Notes: a model not told the origin generated them from the sequence alone. 64,000 bases of DNA from Adiantum capillus-veneris (GCA_014529385.2 CM043957.1:86616881-86680880), one strand, 5' to 3'; positions 1 to 11,640 are shown, numbered from the stretch's first letter. A program made the numbers and translations.

Positions 1-791
1 GTACAGGACCCATGTAGCCTGCTCTGGGCTGCACCATGGCCATCAGCACAAAATACATAGGGGCACACGTCTCCCTCCAAATTCGACTCTTGTCGCTACC
101 TACCTCGATGAGAAAAACTCACTCTGGCTTCGCTTCGACAACATCTTTTTCTCTTGGCAACTCTCACTGGCTGCCTCCTCTGCCAGGCCCTCGCCCTTTC
201 GAACCGCTTCACGGACAACACCTTGCGTGCCGGCTTCGACTATCGAGCACACGAAAAAAACCCCAACGAGCTCAAAAAACTCCTGTGTGCGCGCTTACCA
301 ACATGGCCCCGGTGAGCACGTATCCGACCCCCTGTAAATATTCCACAGGCCATAACTTGCCCGTTTGAGCTCCAAGTGGCAATCCGAAAAGACCGGCATG
401 CTCCACAACTCGAGCTTGACATGTGTATCCACTGATCCTAGTTTTCGACACCTGTCTGTACTTGCCCTACCCGTGCAAAGACTTCTAACTTCGGACGAGC
501 ATATCTTTCACACCGTGGCTTCATTTGACGAGCCGTCTGGACGAGCTTCTAGAGCATCTCGAATATCACATTTCGGGGCACATTCCCTGCATTTTGAACA
601 CCTTGACTTTCCATCATCATTATCTCACTTTGGAGGCCCCCTGGCCTAAAAAAACACTTTAAGCATACATTTTTCCAGCCACTCTCCTGCCTAGGGCCTT
701 CATACCTGCTTTAGCCCTTTGCCATGCGCTTGCTAGAACCCTTTGCACTTCATAGCACACTTCCCAGCGTAGACCAACTTTGGTTGCACCA
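1..791 (-). repeat. TR-GAG 3' LTR
   Basis: Near-identical to 3310-4089 apart from scattered substitutions and two small indels: an insertion near 352-374 and a missing segment near 472. The shared sequence stops at TTGCACCA (784-791), after which the two copies diverge completely. Short reading frames inside it are present in both LTRs and look incidental. Confidence 0.85.
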
Positions 792-985
792 TCATTGCCC
801 ACCCCCTCGTTGAACATTCATGTTCAACCACAAACAGGCTTATTGCACTAGAAAACTGCCACACCAAAACAAACTCTCTGCACATCACAAAACCACCTAA
901 CATATGTACATAACCTGGCATCTGCTACCCGTTGCCTTTGTTCATGCCGGTTGCCCAACCCCCTGCTTTACCTACCCTCATCCGC

Positions 986-1645
986 CTAGGTCAAACACCA
1001 TGTACTGGTCTCTTCCGTCCACCTGTAACACCCTTGCATAGTGCCATACCAGGGCACATAGCCAACTGCATACCCAAACCGCCAACAACATACTTCTATT
1101 ATTCCATGCACCCCATGGGATACTGCCTGCTTACCTCCAAGAACACCAAATAGAGCACCATCGTGCTCACCATCCAAAGACATACTTGCACCATCGCTCG
1201 CACCGAACAGACTTGACATACCTGACATACCTAACCCACCCTCCCATCCATGTAAAGCTAGATACTCATCCAAAAAATCCTGTACCTGCTCAACAGCCCA
1301 CTGCACAGCCGCTTTTATCAGCATCCCTTTCAACCACCATTCACAAATCCCTTTAGAAAGCTCGGACACAATCTGGGAATCCGTATTCTCTGCCACCACA
1401 GAGTGCACTTGCTGCATAGGAAGCACCTCTATCTTTGGCTCCATGCTTGCCTTCTCATCTGTATTGCACTCAATCCCAACATCATCAAGATCCCCCTCAT
1501 CAATCGGCCCTTCAAGGTCTACCAACACCACCTGCCTGTCGGCTTCTATTACATGCCCTTCAAGCATCTCCTCTACTGCTGCATCATGCTCCATCAAGGA
1601 AGAGAGAAACTCGTCCTCTATCGCATTATCCTCATATTCTCCCAT
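986..1645 (-). CDS. Acidic hypothetical ORF downstream of gag in TR-GAG
   Basis: A 219-codon frame, acidic in its first 90 residues (many Asp/Glu), with Gly/Met/Trp-rich patches later. I recognise no domain. The preceding gag frame ends in a similarly acidic Ser/Glu-rich tail, so this may be the frameshifted C-terminal part of the same protein rather than a second gene. An upstream in-frame stop lies near 1679. It ends before the purine tract and the 3' LTR. Function unknown. Confidence 0.35.
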   Translation of the reverse strand: MGEYEDNAIEDEFLSSLMEHDAAVEEMLEGHVIEADRQVVLVDLEGPIDEGDLDDVGIECNTDEKASMEPKIEVLPMQQVHSVVAENTDSQIVSELSKGICEWWLKGMLIKAAVQWAVEQVQDFLDEYLALHGWEGGLGMSGMSSLFGASDGASMSLDGEHDGALFGVLGGKQAVSHGVHGIIEVCCWRFGYAVGYVPWYGTMQGCYRWTEETSTWCLT

Positions 1646-1758
1646 AGGAAAGGTTGCTCCATCCCTCCTAGCAAAGCTCTACACCTGTTGTACCACTATC
1701 GCACACTCCACCGCCACTTTCATCAGCATGGCCATTAACATGGCACCGCACATCACCT

Positions 1759-2808
1759 TCACCTGCATATCATCACTTGTAGGCTCGGGCTCCTCCACTT
1801 GGTTCCCATCGAACATAACGGTTTGCATGCTCCTTGCTCCTCACACACATTCACTGTATCTCCATCCACTTGCAAGAGATCAAACTCATCATACCTTGAC
1901 TGAGACGACTCAATCTCCCAACTCGTGTCAGCATCTATAGAGCTACTTTCACTTGGTTCAACCTCGTCCTCTATCTCAAGCTCGGGAAGCTCCTCTAGCT
2001 TCACCGCTTCAACCTCGTCTGCAAACCGCACTCTTTGACCTCTACCACACTTTAATGGAGCTTCACCAGCCACACTTGAGCTTGGTAGCACATCCTTTGC
2101 CCGATTTGGAACTACCTGTATATCCTCCACAATTGGAGCTCCTCTAACTGGCATCTCCGGCATAGGAACCACCCTGTCTCTCTGTAGCCAAAGAACCCTT
2201 GGTTCTTCTCGCACATGCACTTCTCTTTGCACCATCCTTGGCTCGGCTACCACCGCATTACCCTGCCTTGGCATTACTGCACCTTGCAAAGACCGCCTAG
2301 CCTCGCGCTTCTTCAAAATCTTTTTGGTCCGCCCTTTCGCTAGAGCTACTGCCTCCTCGTATGACACCGGGCCATCAATCTCCACCTTATCACGCACTTC
2401 CTCATGTAAGCAATCCATGAATTTGCTAAACTTTAAAAACCCAACATTCTCAGCAGCAATTACCTTTATCAGCTTTCCCCAAAGGACCTCAAACTCCCAT
2501 AAGAACGCTTGAAAATCACCCTCCAAGCTTTGCTTCAATCCGTTTAGCTTTCTCTTTACTTCATCCAGCTACGCATTTGCAACATATCTGCTTCGAAAGG
2601 CCGCCTCTAGGGCTTCACAATCTGCCTTTTCTTCATTGCGTAGGCCATCGAACCATAGCCTAGCTTTACCACGAACTAGGAGCGGGAACACCTGTACCGC
2701 ACCTTCTTCCCTCGACAAACCGCTTTCCAGCACGAACAACCCATAGTCTTGGAGCCAGGTTCCTGCATCTTCGATCCCAGTGAAAATGGGAAATCCCGTC
2801 CAAGCCAT
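1759..2808 (-). pseudogene. gag: TR-GAG Gag-like protein with one in-frame TAG
   Basis: Two stretches in the same frame (2808-2572 and 2568-1759) are separated by a single TAG at 2569-2571. The first 79 residues have the retrotransposon gag look (LQDYGLFVLESG, ARLWFDGLRNEEK, then LEAAFRSRYV). After the stop comes a second gag-like segment (LEGDFQAFLWEFEVLWGKL) and a basic then acidic tail. I see no CCHC zinc knuckle. In gag families this core assembles the capsid-like particle in the cytoplasm. The lone stop may be a decayed Gln or Trp codon, or a readthrough site. The start is the first Met of the gag-like frame after the leader. Confidence 0.6.
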
Positions 2809-3309
2809 TACTTCTCTAGCAGCACCTGCTCTTCAAAGGCCGCACCTTTGGCATCACCAAAATCGTCGCTTTGTCTTCAAACACGAGCATCAGTGTGCTC
2901 CTTAGTGGGGGCACCAAAAGATGGAGAGGGGGAATGGGCAACACACCCGACACACATGCAAAGGCCCTTATATAGCTCAGGGTATTCACAGCCCCCCTGT
3001 CCTCTCGAAAACACCTTCAAAACAAGAAACTCACACTAGCAGGGTCTCGCCTGCACTTCGCCCAATGCAGAAACACTCTGCACAATCCTCGGACAGCGAT
3101 CACACCAATCTTGCTCGCTTCCAACCCTTCCACATCTCGACACCTCTCTCTCTTTCTCTCTCACACACACAGGGGGCCCGGGGGGACACACACGCTCACA
3201 CACACCGGCACCACACACCCCGGAGACGAGCAAAGAAGAAAGGAGAGAAGGGGAAAAGACGACGTCAAAATCGACAAAATGAAAGCTTCTCCTTCAAACA
3301 GAAAACACA
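2809..3309 (-). other. TR-GAG 5' leader
   Basis: About 500 bp between the 5' LTR and gag. It contains a CT/CA-rich stretch at about 3141-3195 (purine-rich in the sense direction). I see no initiator-Met PBS next to the LTR: the sense sequence after the LTR begins TGTGTTTTCTGTTTG. No supported gene. Confidence 0.5.
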
Positions 3310-4089
3310 TGTACAGGACCCATGTAGCCTGCTCTGGGCTGCACCATGGCCATCAACACAAAATACATAGGGACACACGTCTCCCTCCAAATTCGACTCT
3401 TGTCGCTACCCACCTCGACGAGAAAAACTCACTCTGGCTTCGCTTCGACAACATCTTTTTCTCTTGGCAACTCTCACTGGCTGCCTCCTCTGCCAGGCCC
3501 TCGCCCCTTCGAACCGCTTCACGGACAACACCTTACGTGCCGGCTTCGACTGTCGAGCACACGAAAAAAACCCCAACGAGCTCAAAAAACTCCTATGTGC
3601 GCGCTTACCAACATGGCCCCCGGTGAGCACGTATCCGACCCCCTGTAAATATTCCACAGGCCGAGTGGCAATCCGAAAAGACCGACATGCTCCACATCTC
3701 GAGCTTGACATGCGTATCCACTGATCCTAGTTTTCGACACCTGTCTGTACTTGCCCTGCCCGTCCAGGATCTACAAAGACTTCTAACTTCGGACTAGCAT
3801 ATCTTTCACACCGTGGCTCCGTTTGACGAGCCGTCTGGACGAGCTTCTAGAGCATCTCAAATATCACATTTCGGGGCACGTTCCCTGCATTTTGAACACC
3901 TTGACTTTCCATCATCATTATCTCACTTTGGAGGCCCCCTGGCCTAAAGAAACACTTCAAGCATACATTTTTCCTGCCACTCTCCTGCCCAGGGCCTTCA
4001 TACCTGCTTTAGCCCTTTGCCATGCGCCTGCTAGAACCCTTTGCACTTCATAGCACACTTCCCAACGTAGACCAACTTTGGTTGCACCA
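3310..4089 (-). repeat. TR-GAG 5' LTR
   Basis: Partner of 1-791. On the plus strand it runs from TGTACAGGACC (3310) to TTGCACCA (4089), giving TG...CA termini. The next five bases, ACGTT (4090-4094), are the expected right copy of a target-site duplication. Confidence 0.85.
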
Positions 4090-4421
4090 ACGTTATAGAT
4101 CAACAGAATTTTGTGCTTTGAAAAAGGGCATGAGTCGGATTGAGGTAGTGGGTAGGTTAAGCCCAAGATTAGAATCATTCCTACACACACAAGAGGGGTT
4201 ACATAGGATACAGACAGAGAGTGAAGGAGATGGTTTATCCAATTCTAGAATCAAGCCCATTGAACGCAATAGAGTCAGCAGAAGGAGAGCTGTATAAGGA
4301 GAGGGTGTATGAGATAGGATGAAAAAGAACAGAAGGGATGTCGAAGATAGTGATCCAGAAGAAATTAAGGTTCAGGAGTCAACGAAGATCAACACTTGAT
4401 TTTAGACCGTTGATCGTAAGC
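4090..4421 (-). other. Post-integrase region of Gypsy-1
   Basis: A 332-bp stretch between the integrase stop and TR-GAG. It has scattered stops in all frames and no recognisable motif. I infer it is the start of the long non-pol 3' region seen in Gypsy-2. Confidence 0.4.
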
Positions 4422-5758
4422 TTAAGCATGATAACATTTGATCCTAGATTCATTGACTAAAGGCAGCGAAACTCCTTCAAGGGTGGCTAATTGTACAGCT
4501 CCGTGGGGTAGAATCTCCATGACCTTATATGGTTCTTGCCATGTTGGGACCAACTTCTTTGCTTTTTTCAGATACTTAGCTTGATAAAGTAGCACCATTG
4601 CTCCTTGCGTTATTTGCGGCTTTTTGAGATGGCGATCATGCCAGGCTTTGCGACTGCTCTGCTTCCAGAGCCAGAGAAGCCAAACTTCGGCTTTCATCCA
4701 GAAGGAAAAGACGAGAGACAGATGTCGACCCCAAATCTCCATTGGCACGTAGACTGCGGACTCGCTGAGATCCTGAGTCGAATTCGAAGGGTGCTATCGC
4801 TTCCAAACCGAAGACGAGAGACAGATGCCGACCCCAAATCTCCATTGGCACGCAAACTACGGACTCGCTGAGATCCTGAGTCGAATTCGAAGGGTGCTAT
4901 CGCTTCCAAACCGAAAGCTAATTGAAATGGGGTGTGATTCGTTGTGGCTTTGACAGAAGTTCGATATGCCCAAAGGGTGCCGTGGATAGCTTGAGCCCAA
5001 GTCGAAGGATGAAGATGACATGCTTTCCGCAGGAGTGCTATCAGAACCTTATTAGTGCTCTCGGCCTGCCCGTTTGCTCTAGGGTAATAGGAACAAGATT
5101 TTCGGTGAAAAATCTTGTAGTTGGCAAGCAAGGTTGAAATCGTTTCATTCACAAAGTGACTACCCCTATCACTGGTAATTTCCAAGGGACATCCAAACCT
5201 CAAACTTGGCTACCGTAGTGCCAGTGCAGTCCGTTGTTGCCAGTACCTCTGCCCACTTTGTTGCATAATCTGTACCCACTAAGAGATACTTCCGATTGCC
5301 GGGTTGGGCGGAGGGAGTAATTGAACCTACAAAATCAATGCCCCATCTCTTAAAGGGCTGCCATGCCATAGAGACCTGCAGAGGACGGTTTGACTGCCTG
5401 CTTGGTTTAGGGCCACAGCGCTGACATACATCACATACTTTTACATAGGCAATTGCATCCCGAAAAATATAGGGCCACCATAAGCCACACTGGAGAATCT
5501 TCTGGGCAGTATTATGACCAGGGTAATGGCCACCAGTGGGACCATTGTGGGCATCCTCCAAAATATACTTGACTTCATGAGGGGAGACACACCGCCTCAG
5601 AACGCCATCCTATCCTGACTTGTATAGCTGGCCCCCAATCAGAGTGAATGTCCTAGACTTCAACAACAGTCGTCTCTTCTGCAGTGGAGAAGCGTTCTCT
5701 GGGTACACGCCAGTAGAAATCAGATGCAATACATCGCCGTACCATTCCAAAGTGGTAT
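4422..5758 (-). pseudogene. pol (IN): Gypsy-1 integrase
   Basis: An HHCC zinc-binding region (H...H in EDAHNGPTGGHYPGHNTAQ, then CDVCQRC) is followed by the DDE core: Asp in WGIDFVGSI, Asp in ITSDRGSHFVNE, Glu in PRANGQAESTN. The C-terminal part includes VLLYQAKYLKKAKKL. The enzyme joins element cDNA to target DNA in the nucleus. The copy is dead. A short deletion near 5200 removes the LYENILCR-equivalent residues seen in Gypsy-2 and shifts the frame. A 103-bp tandem duplication (4711-4916) shifts it again. Confidence 0.88.
4711..4916. repeat. 103-bp tandem duplication inside Gypsy-1 integrase
   Basis: Units 4711-4813 and 4814-4916 are nearly identical, both starting ACGAGAGACAGATG. Gypsy-2 has a single copy at the equivalent place. 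103 is not a multiple of three, so it breaks the reading frame. Confidence 0.9.
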
Positions 5759-7558
5759 CTACCTTAAAGAGATTGCTATCTGGGAAGTCGTCCGCAACCC
5801 GAGTTGCTTCTTAACCGTGTAAATGCGAGAGAGGTGGTCGGCAAGGACATGATGTTTGTCGGGCCTGAGTACCACTTCGAAATCAAATTCTTGAAATAAG
5901 AGTAGCCATCGCCATACTCGACCTGTAACTTGTGGCTTGTTGAGCAGATAGCACAGGGCATGGTGATCAGGAATAACTGTGAAGTGGACCCCTAATAAAT
6001 AATGCCGAAATTTGTGCAGAGCATACACAATAGCCAAACCTTCCCTTTCTGTGGTGCTATAGTTGCGCTCTGCCTTGGTGAGTAGACGACTTGCATAGTG
6101 AACAGGGCGATCCAGGTTGTACTTCTTACTAGGCTGAGCCAGCACAGCCCCCACAGCCAGTTGGCTGGCATCAATATGCACATGAAAAGGGAGAGACCAA
6201 TTTGGAGCCACTAGGATAGGCGCTTCAGTGAGGCGTTTTTTGAGGTATGCAAAAGCTTCAGCCTCTGCATTCGACCATTGAAAGGGACCAGTAGCACTGG
6301 TTAGGTGGGTTAGGGGTTGAGCCACCTGTGCATACATGCATATAAACCGGCGATGATAGCCTGTATGGCCTACAAAGCTCTGCACCCCTTTTGGGCTGAT
6401 GGAAGGTGGTAACTTTAAGATTGCCACGATTTTCTCTGGGTCAGGCATTAAGCCTTTAGCAGACACCACATGGCCTAGAAGTGTGCCCTCAGTGACCAAA
6501 AAATGACATTTGTTAGGATTTAGCTTTAGGCGTGCCTCTCTGCATCTAAGGAAGACAGCAGAGAGCTGAGCGAGGTGTTCCTCTAGATTTTCCACTGGGA
6601 TTGAACACTGAGCACCTGAGAAGGTCGAAAAATCGTCCATGAAGATGTGAAGATGATCCGTAAGCAGAGGACAAAAGATGAGATATACCGCCCGATTGAA
6701 AGAAAGTGGAACGTTTTTCAACCCAAAAGACATTCTAGTGTAAATAAAAATACCCCAAGGCATCACAAAGGCCGTTTTCAGCTGATCACCTGGATGGATG
6801 CCCAACTGATTGTATCCACTAAATCCATCCATGAAACTGTACAATACATGCCCTGCTACATCTTCAAGCACACGCTCAGTGAAAGGTGTGGGGAAACCAT
6901 CTGGGATAGTTACCTTATTCAAAGCGCAGTAATCTACGCACACACGGATTTTATTGGACTGCTTCTTAGGAGCTATCGCCATGAGTGATAACCACTCAGA
7001 GTGCTCCACAGGTACAATGATCCCTGCCTCTTGCATTTTCTCTAACTATGACTTGACCGCCTCAGCATACTTCGGGTTGAGCTTGTAAGCTCGGCCTCTG
7101 ACAGGCTTAGCCCCTTCAACCAGAGGTATAGTGTGGACACCCAATTCTAGTGGGATCCCCTCCAAATCCTTGTAGGACCAGGCAAAAACATCTTTAAAAG
7201 AGTGTATAAAAGAGACTACCTGATTGAGTAACGCCGGATGCTCCCATAACCAAGCTGCTAAGAGTACGTGCTGAGGGTTGTCAGGATCTCCCAGATTGAC
7301 TTCTGTGACCGGGTCAAGAGGTGTAGCTGGAGAGGGTGCTTCTGAAGATGAGAAGTGAGCTGCCTCTTGGAGCTTCGAGACATCATGTGCTGGTGTTTGA
7401 TCGATTGGAAACTCTGCATACTCTTCTTGTAACCATCCTGGTGGAAGCTCCTCGAAGGGTAAATCTTCAGACCCAGACATAACATAGTGCTTTTGAAGGG
7501 GCGGGGCGTCCGACCTGGGAGATGTTAAGAGGAAGGGGGAGATCTTTGGCGAGTTCAT
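5759..7558 (-). pseudogene. pol (RT-RH): Gypsy-1 reverse transcriptase and RNase H
   Basis: The RT N-terminal lead-in (FKDVFAWSYKDLEGIP) is followed by a TAG near 7044, then a 425-codon frame with KIRVCVDYCALNKV, FSGYNQLGIHPGDQ, the catalytic FMDDFS box, and RNase H with HIDASQLAVGAVLAQ and DHHALCYLLNKPQ. RT copies element RNA and RNase H degrades the RNA strand. Compared with Gypsy-2, Asp in HTDAS is kept, Arg in VDYRALN is Cys, and Arg in HALRYLL is Cys. Substitutions plus the stop make activity unlikely. Confidence 0.9.
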
Positions 7559-10368
7559 GCAGAGTAGATTTCTTCCCCCTTCGATGATGTGTTATAGGTT
7601 CCCCGAGGCCAAGGGCTTCCATCGGCGAGTCATTTGAAGCATGAGAATTTGGGGCTGACACGCTTACTTCTTCGATTGGTCCACTGTCTGCTGTAGGACT
7701 ACTGTCTGCTGCAGAACTTTGGACATTTGTGTCCGCCTGAGGAGTTGGAAGAGAGAGTGTTACCGGCGGCACAGGTGAGTTTTGAATAGAGACCACATAG
7801 CATGGCATCGATGTGGTAGCTTCCAAGCAAGTCCTCGTCAGACCCCCGTCAGGTGGGATGGATAGCTCAGGGTCGTGGTTGGACTGTACTGACAATGAGC
7901 TGTGATGAGCCACTGGATCCATCCCTCCTTCGAGCCGAATTGGTTGCATTTGGGAGCCAGGAGTATGTATCCACATGGCATCGTTTCCCCAATCATGCAA
8001 TGCCTTAGTATGCCGCAACCATGGTCTACCAATTAGCAAAGGAAATCCTCCCTCCACCTGGCGAAGGCTGACCACCACAAAATCCAAGCTAAAAGTGAAG
8101 TCTTGTACCCTCAGAGGCACCTTCTCTACTATGCCCACAGGGTAGACTGTCCTCTGGTCTGCCAATGTAACAGTGAATGGAGCAGGGCGGGTAAATTCTG
8201 GCATTAGATTGATTCCAGATCCACCATCCACTATGACGCCTAAGAATTGATGCCCAAGAATAGATACAGTGAGACGAGGACTTCTGTAGTCGGTGAGGGG
8301 AGCAGCGGGATATGAAATCATGTAGGACTCCAAGGGCTGCACAGGTAGGTGCCCGCCACTAGGCCCTGAACCAGGGTACAAAGACTGAATTATTGAGAGG
8401 GTGTCACTTCTGAGGGTTGCATCTAGCCAGAGCATTTCATAAAGGGACACTTGTTGAAAGGTGTTCTTCAAGATTGCTTCCGCTGTGGGCTTAGCTCCTA
8501 CAATCTGGGCCTCCTCGAAAACTTTGACATGTTGCAAGTCAGCCACTGCTGCCAAGAAGGCTCCATCAATGTCCGAAAGCATAGAGATTGGCCTATTCTT
8601 TTCACCACTTAAGGGTTTGACATTTTGACCAGGTTGCGAAAGTGATGGACGAGATGGTCCTGTTGGCAAGCTTAAACCCAAGGCTGCTCTTTGTGCCCAA
8701 GTGAGCACGCTAGCGGGCTCTAGTACTTGTTGTGGCCGAACTGTATGTGTAGCAGGTACTGGCTGAGGGGTGGTGTTCACTGTGATTAGATTGATCTTCG
8801 GGAATGTGAACTCTTGTTGGTTTTGATTCGGGCCTAAAGATCAGGATGCCCTTTGCTTGGGACAATCCTTACCGTAGTGGTCCTTAGACTCCGAACAATG
8901 TCTGCAAGGAGGAGACCCTTCAGGTAAAGGACGCTTACTTTGGTAATGCCCATATTCACCGCATCTGTAGCATAAGATTGGCCGATTAGACGGACGAAAC
9001 GGGGGACGAGGTGGTCGCTGCTCTTCTTGCTGCATGGAGCTAGAGACTGAGGTGTAGAAGCTTTGGGGAACTGAGGGAGTACCAGCATGATAAAAGATGG
9101 GGGGATGCAAAGTTGTTGTGCATACCTTGCTGCATAGGAGGTGTTGTCAGCAGAGGGGGCAACGGGTTTTGATGGCCATAGGGTGAGACCATGTTGGATG
9201 CAGGTGCTAGCCCTTGTTGGAGAGAAGGACCTAGACTTTGTTGTATTTGCCGCAATCCTTTGATATAGTAATAATCCTTATCTTCGTGCCCAAATTTTTC
9301 GCAAAAGTGGCAATAAGCCCGAAGGGGACAGTCCTGTGGAGGATGTCCTGTAGAGCGACAAGAGCTGCACCATACCATAGCTTTAGTCTCCTGCAGAGAC
9401 CGAAGCTCTTCTAGCTCTCTCTTGATTTGATCCAAAGCCTCAAGGTGCGATGGTTTCTCTTGTCTAAGAGAGATTGATTTCTCTTCTTGGAGAGTGCGTT
9501 GTAGTTTTAGGGCTTCAAGTTCCCTACGCAAAGAAGTCAATGGATCAGCAGGACTACCTTCCGAGAACACAGAGGGAGTCTCTAAGTGAGGGGAGTTGTT
9601 GAACAGCTTCCTAGCCCCCTCTATCCTAGTAGCAGCTGCGATGAATTCCTCCAGAGTGGCGTCGGGTCGGAGGCTCTCTCGGAGTTTTTGCTGAGAGGTT
9701 TTGGGGAGCGCCTTCTCCATCCACTTCTTAACCATGAATTCACCTGGTTGCTGGGGAAGCTTGGCAACCAGAGACTTGGTTTTATTCATAAGCTCTGCAA
9801 AAGTCTCCTCCAACAGGAGCACCATGTTGGACAACTCATCCAACACTTTCTCTTGGTAGTCACCTAGCCTGAAAGCTGCACAGAATTGTTGTCTTAAGGC
9901 TGCCCAAGTTGCAAAATGGTTCTCTGCAAACTGGCTGTACCATTTGTCTGCTAAGCCATCCAAGGTGGATGGAAAAAGTACCAAATAAGCATCTTCTCTG
10001 TTAAGACCAAGACCCCTACAGAGAGATACGAACCTCCTTGCATGGTCGTCATCATCTTCTGAAGAGAGTCCTTTCAAGGTGGGGAGCTTGATGTTTACTT
10101 TGGCCAACACACTAGCCAACGCCTCCATGGCCCCTTGCTGAGCCTGTTGCTCAATAGCCTGTTGTAGCAGAATAGGAGAGAGCTTTACTAGAGAAGGTGA
10201 TCTGGAAGATGTGGAACCGGATGAAGGAATGGGGGATGTCGTATGTGGAGGTATGGGTGATGAGGTTAATGGACTTCTACTAGATACCAAAGGTCGTCTT
10301 CTGTTATAGTGCTTCAGAGGGCTTAGTAGTGCGCTTTGACGCTTGACTGACCGCCTTGTATGTGTCAT
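7467..10368 (-). pseudogene. gag-pro: Gypsy-1 Gag-protease
   Basis: The start is the Met at 10368 (MTHTRRSVKRQS), matching the Gypsy-2 start. The capsid-like region includes DEDDDHARRFVSLCRGLG-type sequence and KWYSQFAENHF. Zinc knuckles follow (CSSCRSTGHPPQDC, CHFCEKFGHEDKDY with the last Cys lost, CYRCGEYGHYQSKR with the last Cys lost). A frameshift lies near 9100 and a stop at 8841. The protease segment has the VDGGSGINLMPEF box and PLLIGRPWLR. In the protease block, a short segment after LMPEF present in Gypsy-2 (MMALGLKP) is missing. Two zinc-ligand losses and the broken frame indicate a dead gene. Confidence 0.88.
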
Positions 10369-10701
10369 GCAGTGACCACCAATCCAACCAAGCTTTGGGC
10401 AAGAAGACTCTAACTGTGGGCTGAACAACACAGGTCTAGACCAAGACAAGTGAGGATAGTGACTAGACCAGCTGGTCCAGGGCTAGTGACTAGACCACCT
10501 AGCTGGCAGGACGAGGAGGACTGGACGAGGGCGAGGACTAGACTAGGACCCGGGACGAGGACGAGGACTGGTTGGACCAGGGCAAGAGAGGACCAGACCA
10601 ACAGACTATCTACACAGTGCAAGTAAGTGTGTGGAGCTAGGTAACAACCAATTAGCTTCACGATTTGTATCTCAACAAAGAGTGAGACTTCATTTGAGGT
10701 C

Positions 10702-10716
10702 CAATCGTGATCGCCA
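10702..10716 (-). other. Candidate Gypsy-1 primer-binding site
   Basis: On the minus strand the first TGG after the 5' LTR lies 13 nt inside and reads TGGCGATCACG. The same 13-nt gap and the same core occur in Gypsy-2 (40273-40291). It is not the initiator-Met PBS used by most other elements here. Confidence 0.4.
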
Positions 10717-10729
10717 AAATGAGAGCACC

Positions 10730-11297
10730 TGTAGCGCGGATAATGTGTCGTGCTCTCTACAGTGGGTGGTCCTCAATGCAATGTGCGTGACAATCTCACT
10801 CAAACAGACTGAAAAGAAAGAAAACAATAGACATCAACAGAGCTCACAAAGACACAACAGCAGACCGGAACATATGACTCGACTATCTCAAAGAACTAAT
10901 ACAGACTCTGGCGTGGCAGCACACTCAGCTCCAGCCCAGGACTCACAGGTACAATGGGGGTGTTGAGACTCAGATGTGCCGGGATGGTGAAGACGTGCTC
11001 TGTGTATAGACTCACTCTAGACGACTACGTAAAAGATAAAACTGACCAAAACGCTACTACTCATATATACAACCATAAAGAGCCACCAACGGCTCATAAA
11101 TGACAGCACCTAAGTCTATCCCCACTGGGTGGCGGTGGTGACCTGGCCACGATGTCCACTAAACAACCGTATCCCTGCCACGTGTCGCTGCCCAGAGAGT
11201 CCGTCTAGTGTGAACCGACCAGACCAAAGACCAACTGTAAAGTCCAAACTGTACTAATTGTCCTGTGACAGTGACACTGACACTGTAGCCTGCTACA
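10730..11297 (-). repeat. Gypsy-1 5' LTR
   Basis: A 568-bp relative of the two Gypsy-2 LTRs, bounded by TGTAGC and GCTACA. It is more diverged than the Gypsy-2 pair, with extra indels such as an A-rich insertion near 10805-10860. The outer end carries the hairpin-like TGTAGCCTGCTACA. Confidence 0.9.
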
Positions 11298-11640
11298 AAT
11301 ACCCATCACCTAGTCCTTTTTCACCGAACTTATGGTACAATCTCCTTCGTGATACTCTATGTCACCCATCCTATGGAGCATCAGAGATGTCCATTCCCGG
11401 ATGGTCGAATACTTCTTCCCGATGCTCCTTGTCACCCATCCGATGTGACGCATCAAAAGTACCTGTTCTTGGTGGCCTTACAGATGTTCTAGTTCACAGT
11501 TCTCCCGTCATTACTCTGAATGATGCACTAGAAATATCTATACTCGGATGCCTCGAGTGAGAAAAACCCTCTCACTTATAATTCCAATAATTCATTTAGA
11601 ATCATTTTTCTGTCAGATAGAGCTAATTTAGTAAGATATA
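11298..11640. repeat. Dispersed repeat R1, copy 1
   Basis: About 340 bp closely similar to 57657-58065, including ATCACCTAGTCC near the left and a CCCTCTCACTT...CCAATAATTCATTTA stretch near the right. Similarity stops at about 11635. No coding potential. It is the target into which Gypsy-1 inserted. Class unknown, possibly part of an LTR. The 78 bp from 11641 to 11718 show nothing. Confidence 0.75.

Larger units (their letters stand above)
1..4089 (-). mobile_element. TR-GAG: gag-only LTR retrotransposon
   Basis: Direct repeats of about 790 and 780 bp (1-791 and 3310-4089) enclose 2.5 kb with minus-strand gag-like coding and no visible protease, reverse transcriptase, RNase H or integrase. 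In sense (minus) orientation each LTR starts TGGTGCAACC and ends CCTGTACA. The base before position 1 would complete the left LTR, so the element fills the window edge almost exactly. A purine-rich stretch (reverse complement of about 792-808, GAGGGGGTGGG) precedes the 3' LTR and fits a polypurine tract. The target-site duplication cannot be tested because the left flank is outside the window. The layout matches the non-autonomous TR-GAG class, which would need polymerase and integrase in trans. It probably lies inside or beside Gypsy-1. Confidence 0.75.
4090..11297 (-). mobile_element. Gypsy-1: decayed Ty3/gypsy element, 3' part missing
   Basis: Same family as Gypsy-2 (29923-40838). Read on the minus strand: 5' LTR (10730-11297), gag with zinc knuckles, aspartic protease, RT, RNase H, integrase, then about 330 bp of post-integrase sequence that stops at TR-GAG. 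Frames are broken by frameshifts, stops and a small integrase deletion, so it is older than Gypsy-2. The 3' LTR and any post-pol ORF would lie left of the window if TR-GAG inserted into this copy. The right flank AATAC (11298-11302) is the expected target duplication and lies within repeat R1, whose other copy at 57657 has AATAC uninterrupted. Confidence 0.9.

Noticed and set aside
36-368. Open frames in the TR-GAG LTRs (also 3346-3648)
   Set aside because: They are shared only because the LTRs are duplicates. They overlap other equally open frames and have no domain.
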